64,000 nt of DNA from Acanthopleura granulata (lineage: Eukaryota > Mollusca > Polyplacophora > Chitonida > Chitonidae), in contig JABBOT010000004.1 of NCBI GenBank assembly GCA_016165875.1, positions 17,609,672-17,673,671 on the forward strand. Direction: 5' to 3'. Positions 58,575-64,000 of this stretch are shown one piece after another (the stretch's first letter is position 1; every line of letters starts with the position of its first letter). Both the position numbers and the translations under genes were made by a program. A model generated the notes under the pieces. It did no database searches. It saw nothing but the letters and a program-made list of their open reading frames with translations, and was not told where the DNA came from.

Positions 58575-60475
58575 AGTACTTCAGCTTTACCGTTATGTCA
58601 GGAGGTTTATCTGGCCATTAGCGTGGTGAGCTTAGCAGTTACGTCAGGAAGTTTACCATGTCATTAGCGTGGTGAGCTTCGGCGTTATGTCAAGAGGTTT
58701 ATCTGGTTATAAGCGTGATAAGCTTAGGCATTATGTCATGAGGTTTATCTGATCATAAGCGTGGTGAGTTTTGCCGTTCTGTCAGGAGGTTTTTCTGGCC
58801 ATTAGCATGATGAACTTAGCAGTTATGTCAGGAGGTTTATCTGGCCTTTAGCGTGGTGAGCTTAGGTGTTATGTCAGGAGGGCTACTTGATCATTAGCGT
58901 GTTGAGCTCAGACATTATGTCAGGAGATATATCTGGTCATAAGCGTGGTAAGCTTAGGCGTTATGTCAGAGGGTTTACTCGGTCATTAACGTGGTGAGCT
59001 TTATCGTTATGTCAGGACGTTTATTTAATCATAAGCGTGGTGAGCCTCGGCCTTATGTCAAGAGGTTTATCTGGTAATTAGCGTGGTGAGTTTACAGGTT
59101 TGGTGAGGAGGTTTATCTGGTGATTTGTGTGGTGAGCTTAGATGTTATGTCAGGAGGGCTTTTTGGTCATTAGCATGGTGAGCTTCACCGTTATGTCAGG
59201 ATACTTATCTGGTCATTATCGTGGTGAGCTCAGACGTTTTGTGAGGAGGTTTATCTGGTGATTTGTGTGGTGAGCTTAGGCGTTGTGTCAGCAGGATTAC
59301 CTGGCCAATAGCGTGGTGAGCGTAGCCGTTATGTCAGGAGGTTTGTCTGGCCACTAGCATGGTGAGCTTTGCAGTTATATCGTTAGGTTTATCTGGCCAT
59401 TAGCGTGGTGAGTTTAGCCGTTAAGTCAAGTTTATCTGGTCATTGGTGTGGTAACCTTAGACGTTATGTCAGGAGGTTTACCGCATCATTGGCGTAGTGT
59501 GCTTCGGCGTTATGTCAGGATGTTTACTTAGTCATTAGTGTGGTGAGCTTAGACGTTATGAGAGAAGGTTTTTCTGGTGATTTGTGTGGTGAGCTTAGGC
59601 GTTGTGTCAGGTTGATCTCGTCATTATCGTGGTGAGCTTAGGCGTTATATAAGAAGATTTACTTGGTCATTAGCACGGTGAGCTTAGGCGTTATGTCAGG
59701 AGGATTACCTGGCCAATAGCGTGATGAGCGTAGCCGTTATGTCAGGAGGTTTACCTGGTCATAAGCATGGTGAGCTTTGCAGTTATATCGGGAGGTTTAT
59801 CTGGCCATTAGCGTGGTGAGTTTAGCCGTTAAGTCACATTTATCTGGTCGTTGGTGTGGTAACCTTAGACGTTATGTCAGGATGTTTACTTAGTCATTAG
59901 GGTGGTGAGCTTAGACGTTATGAGAGAAGGTTTTTCTGGTGATCAGTGTGGTGAGCTTCGGCGTTATGTCAGGAGGTTTATCTGGTCATTAGTGTGATGA
60001 GCTTAAACGTTATGTCAGGAGGTTTACTTGGTCATTAGCACGGTGAGCTTAGGCGTTATGTTAGGAGGTTTACATGGCCGTTATCGTGGTGAGCTTAAGC
60101 TTGGTATCAGGTTTTTCTGGTCTTTAGCGTTATGAGCTTCGGCGTTATGTCAAGTGATTTATCTCGTCATTGGCGTGGTAAGCTTAGACGTTATAGTAGG
60201 AGGTTTACTTCGTCATTAGTGTGGTGAACTCTGGCGTTATGTTAGGGGGTTTACTTGGCCATTAGCGTAGTGAGCTAAGACGTTATATGAGGAGGTTTAT
60301 CTGGTGATCAGTGTGGTGAGCTCAGGCGTTATGTCAGGAGGTTTACTTGGTCATTAGCTTGGTGAACTAAGACGTTATGTCAGGTTTACCTGGTCATTAG
60401 TGTGATGAGCTTAGGCGTTATGTTAGAAGGCTGGTGGGCCTCGGAGTTAAGTCAGAAGGCTCATCAGGTCCTTGG
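58575..60475. repeat. Satellite array, ~46-bp unit, about 40 copies
   Basis: About 1.9 kb of head-to-tail units built from 'tcattagcgtggtgagctt', 'ggcgttatgtcaggaggt' and 'ttatctgg'. Units differ by scattered substitutions and short deletions (for example loss of 'aggagg' near 59430, 59600 and 60380). Some variant pairs recur ('gatttgtgtggtgagctt' with 'ttttctggt'), which suggests local multi-unit duplication. No open frame is conserved. Confidence 0.9.
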
Positions 60476-61607
60476 CGTCGGAAAGTTGTTTCTTGTGGCC
60501 GCTCTCGAGTACCACTGTCTGTAAACATGTCCCCTTTTGTGTGCGCGTGTGTGCGTGTGTGTGTGGAATGTTCTTCAGGACGTGAAATTTTACAACATTT
60601 CAGCCTTTTAGTGAAAGAGATTTTATTCTCAGATTATATATGGAATAAACGATGCCAAACGTCTCAGCCATTGAATGGGACGCATGTACGATATAACACG
60701 AAGTTTCGTAGACCTTCGTGCAGTGCTCTTGACAGTTACGATGACGTCTTAATTCTGCCGTGAACATTTGAGATTCCAAAGACTCGACCCATCAAGTTTC
60801 TGTTTTGTCGAAATTATGCTCTTAGGCGTTTAGTGTATTTTCCTTTCAAAGAAACAAGGCCTAGCTGCTTGAACACATAGTGTGACAAACACAATCCTCA
60901 TATTTATAGGTGCATGTAGTTTCAACCCTATATAATGATTAGATTTGTATAAATGAAATTGTTATAACATATGTAATATGGAGGAACTTTAGCAAGATCA
61001 ATCCAGAGCTTATTGGAGGGGGGGGGGGGGTTGTGCACAAACAATATTATAACACGGATGTGTCACGTGACCACGAGTAGAGTCATTTGGTATTTTCATC
61101 ACCAAATGACTGCCAAGGACTGGATTCAAAATATTCCTTGAACTCTGACGATTGTTTTGGGTCGGTACAAAATGCGGGGTCGACATACCTATAGCACCAT
61201 ACAATACAATTCAGCTAGAGCTACTACAACAGGACCTATGGTATCTGCGATGCCAGCGAATAAAATGAAACGCAGGTGGTGATAGATAATATCCTGTTAA
61301 TGACAAATCGCGTAATGGTGCAATTGTCTCGTTTTAATGAGGGGTAATACGACACAACCACCGCGATAATTGTAGCTCTCCCACAGTGATTCATTCAAGG
61401 CAGTTAAAGAGAATAAGAGTCACCGTGGTTATTACCATCAGCCATCAACTCCATGTAATTATCTTGTCTAACTCTCATATAACCATCGACTATCAACACA
61501 CTCATGCCGTGCAGATCAGTGAGTAAACAAGCATTGCTGTGACACTCGGCTTGAACTTGGCGCTGTGTGAACGTGAGTTGAAGCAGATATGCTATCCAGA
61601 AGCAAAA
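60476..61607. other. Flank between satellite and candidate exon
   Basis: No coding exon recognised. A (tg)n-like stretch lies near 60540-60562 and a run of about 14 Gs begins at 61017. From about 61210 the sequence is more complex and could hold the promoter of the gene that may start at 61608. Confidence 0.4.
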
Positions 61608-61641
61608 ATGGTTGAACCGAAGATCCGCATTTCTGTCAATG
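61608..61641 (+). CDS. Possible first coding exon of an unidentified gene
   Basis: ATG at 61608 in a good start context (A at -3, G at +4) reads MVEPKIRISVN plus one base, up to a consensus donor GTAAGT at 61642. The short KIRISVNG-like start resembles the N-terminus of molybdo-flavin hydroxylases (xanthine dehydrogenase/aldehyde oxidase, 'xxFxVNG'), but 12 residues cannot establish this. No continuing exon is seen before 64000. Confidence 0.35.
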
Positions 61642-63064
61642 GTAAGTGATACATTCTTTACCTCTTAACATTTGTCTAAAGCTATAAAATATTATACGTA
61701 TTCTGTTTTGTTTTTTTTTTTTTTGGGGGGGGGGCTAAAGTAAGCATAGATTCTTGGGTGAAAGGGAACAATTGATCACAGTAACTAGCCAGTTTATGAG
61801 CAGCTTCCCCGGAATAACTTTCAGTAGTTTGATTTCATTCTCTGGTTGCAACTATAAAGGCATTTAACGCCGATGATCAGCTTAGCTGAGTTACGTTATA
61901 TTTAATGTTTATAGTTTATAGTTAATGTTATATTTAAATGGCCTATGCGATAAAAATTGTATTTTTTTAATTAAAGACCACCACTTCATTTGGGTTTTTA
62001 ATGAAACTTGATTACATGCACATAACATTACACTTTAGGTGTTTATAAAATGAAATATACATATTAGACAAGGTTTAAGAGGAAAAAATCATACCCTGAC
62101 CGAAGGTACAATTTTTTTCTTAATAGGCATTGCTTTTACTTTACATGCTGTAGTCATTTAAATCGTGGATATTCACCAATGATACGTTAACAACACATAC
62201 TGTTCATGTAGTTCGGGACCTCCAGGCGAATATCACCAGTAACACAAGAATATGCCCGACAAAGGTCTCAAAGCACTGTGAATGTAAGCAGGATGACGAA
62301 CTGGATCTAACGATTTCATACCTGAATATATCAAACTCGATGCACACGCTAGTTTTGTATTCTTTTATGGATTCATCTTTCTTATGAATAAGTCATGGAA
62401 GGAGAGAAGAACAAATAGCCCAACGTAAGCACGAATAAAAGTTATATCACATTGATTTTATGGGTTAACTTCGACAAATTTTTTCTTCGCACTTTTGAAC
62501 ATTCTTTCATCTTGTCACTGCCTCAGACAAGTAAAAATGTGCTTTAGAATATACTTTTATTTCTGTAATAAATGTTTAAACTTCAACCTCACTTCCTAGA
62601 CGCACCCCCACCTGCAGCTTGGAATTTTTTCTCCACAAATCAACCTAGCTTGAGCACCATTTTAGGCTTTGCTCAATCTCGTAACACCCTGTTGACAGCT
62701 CTGTCAAAATGTGAAAGCTAAAAATTTACTATGAGTCAAATGAAATATGTTGAATGGGAAATGTCTACTCCTGAATATTAATTTATGGGCCTACCATTAG
62801 CTAGAAATCACTAAAAATTTATTATGGTGTCGACATTCGTTCGCAATGAGAGATAAGGCCATGGGTCATCGAGTTCGTCACCGACTTATCAAGGGCCGTA
62901 TTTAAAAAGCATTTTGATTTTCTAATAGGAGCACGGCCTTAGACAATGGCTGCTTCGAAACCTGTGCGTCAGTAACTTGTGAAGTGCTGGTGGATAACAC
63001 TCACCTAAGGTGAGACTTTAATTGCGTAACCAAAAATGCGTCGTGGTTTTCATTGCAACCAAAC
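61642..63064. other. No recognised gene
   Basis: AT-rich, with a T-run followed by a G-run at about 61712-61734. It could be intron of the gene that may begin at 61608. Nothing else was recognised. Confidence 0.4.
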
Positions 63065-63610
63065 ACATGTCCTACGTGCTTTGTAGAGGAGCCCCAGTAT
63101 TTAGTGTCATCAGTCTCGAGCGTTCTCATTAACCATATCGCATAGTGATGATTTGCTAGCTGTAAACAACCCGTACATAACAATAGCTATGAAAGATGTA
63201 TATATGTTCACCTTCGCTGGATTTAAAGGAAACTACAGACTCTCCAGACTATACATCTTACCTGGACTTTTACCTGTACAAAGACGACAATGTTTTTCTG
63301 TCACGCCAATAGCTATGAAAGATGTATATATGTTCACCTTCGCTGGATTTAAAGGAAACTACAGACTCTCCAGACTATACATCTTACCTGGACTTTTACC
63401 TGTACAAAGACGACAATGTTTTTCTGTCACGCCGACTTTACGCCAGGGTTAGTTTCGATTTTGATATTGTGAATCACCCCTACTTCCATAGCAATACACC
63501 GAAATGTCTTTCACATGGCGCATGCATATCTCGCTTTGTAGCATTGTTAGACCTTGTGTGCTGCGTGATGATTTCAATCAACATCACAAGTCAGCACTGC
63601 AAAAACTAGT
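63065..63610 (+). pseudogene. RT-associated retroelement fragment (copy 2)
   Basis: The plus strand codes YLDFYLYKDDNVFLS, SFDFDIVNHPYFHSN and a degraded version of the YGVY segment (SHGACIS). It is homologous to the minus-strand copy at 42780-43265, including 'caccttcgctggattt' and 'cttacctggactt'. It contains an exact 126-bp tandem duplication. Same caveat on family as copy 1. Confidence 0.55.
63181..63432 (+). repeat. Exact 126-bp tandem duplication
   Basis: 63181-63306 and 63307-63432 are identical as far as I can read, starting 'caatagctatgaaagatg' and ending 'tttctgtcacgcc'. 126 is a multiple of 3, so an open frame passes through both copies. Confidence 0.85.
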
Positions 63611-63702
63611 GCCTGGCTAAGTTTCTTAAATTTTACAATGAGAACGTCTCTCTGGTTAGTAAATACGTACTGAGTGTCCAGAATCTCTGGGACTCTGCTT
63701 CA

Positions 63703-64000
63703 TAAATATGATAAGTTTATCGTGTTGAGTATGATCGCCACGTTGGATATATTAACAGTTGAAATCAAAGCGCAACTGAAATACATATTTGATTATCGAC
63801 ATCATTATATACTAAAATGGTACACGATTTGGAAACTGGTTTTAGTCATCCGCCTAGAATATTCATTGCGTCTTTCCGTCATCACTGAAATCTATTGACT
63901 GTATCTCTTTGCATAAATTCGTCCTAATTTTCATATTTTAATAGCAACTAGGTTCTTTGATGGGCTGTGTTATTTGTCGTTTTTGGAAACTGGTATTGGG
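63703..64000 (+). repeat. LTR of the Gypsy-type element 1 family (copy 2, runs off the window)
   Basis: Matches 40180-40460 in order: 'tgttgagtatgatcgcc', 'atcaaagcgcaactgaaa', 'catatttgattatcgaca', 'gatttggaaactggttttag', 'tagaatattcattg' and 'gttatttgtcg'. It may be a solo LTR or the start of an element continuing beyond 64000. Confidence 0.6.

Noticed and set aside
1..64000. CRISPR arrays, prokaryotic operons or toxin-antitoxin modules
   Set aside because: No spacer-repeat arrays or bacterial gene organisation were seen. The introns, SINEs and LTR elements are those of an animal genome.
1..64000. tRNA, rRNA or snRNA genes
   Set aside because: A-box and B-box-like sequences found belong to SINE-type repeats. 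I could not fold a complete cloverleaf or recognise any rRNA or snRNA segment by eye; a covariance-model scan would be needed to exclude them.

Overview
The window looks like nuclear DNA of an invertebrate animal, most likely a mollusc and probably a gastropod. It is AT-rich. Genes are split into short exons with GT/AG boundaries and long introns, and there are many SINE-like repeats with (aaat)n tails, decayed Ty3/Gypsy-type retrotransposons and a pogo/Tigger-like transposon remnant. I see no bacterial, viral or organellar gene organisation. The species call is inference from repeat style and protein similarity.

Three genes can be reconstructed exon by exon with consistent splice phases. (1) A C12orf56-like gene on the minus strand (4990-17839): 13 coding exons, 824 aa, function unknown. 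(2) NUDT5, ADP-sugar pyrophosphatase, on the plus strand (18771-33782): 10 coding exons including a 9-nt microexon, 222 aa, with an intact Nudix box. Genes 1 and 2 are head to head. Their start codons are 931 bp apart across a promoter-like segment with an ETS-type and a CCAAT-type site. (3) A secreted PAN/apple plus C-type-lectin-like protein on the plus strand (44882-56344): 3 coding exons, 242 aa, all introns phase 1.

Layout. 1-4989 is AT-rich flank without a supported gene. 4990-17839 is the C12orf56-like gene. Its introns hold a ~1 kb minisatellite (42-bp unit), a ~600-bp inverted repeat, two G-quadruplex-type tracts and SINEs. 17840-18770 is the shared promoter. 18771-33782 is NUDT5, whose 7.9-kb intron 5 carries SINEs and an internally deleted Tigger-like element. 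A fold-back repeat sits in intron 9. 33783-40180 is intergenic, with one well-preserved SINE flanked by a target-site duplication and a short hairpin. 40180-43265 holds a decayed Gypsy-type element (LTR, primer site, gag, protease remnants) and an antisense RT-like fragment. 44690-56600 is the lectin gene. Its 6.7-kb intron 2 contains an inverted pair of SINE fragments, a frameshifted Gypsy-type element of ~4.9 kb on the minus strand, and two further repeats. 58575-60475 is a ~1.9-kb satellite of 46-bp units. 61608 may begin a further gene that leaves no other recognisable exon in the window. 63181-64000 has an RT-like fragment with an exact 126-bp tandem duplication, then a second copy of the LTR seen at 40180.

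No novel multi-gene system was identified. The strongest second-look items are the NUDT5 microexon, the divergent lectin domain lacking the usual inner disulfide, the large inverted repeat in the C12orf56-like intron, and the two tandem arrays.
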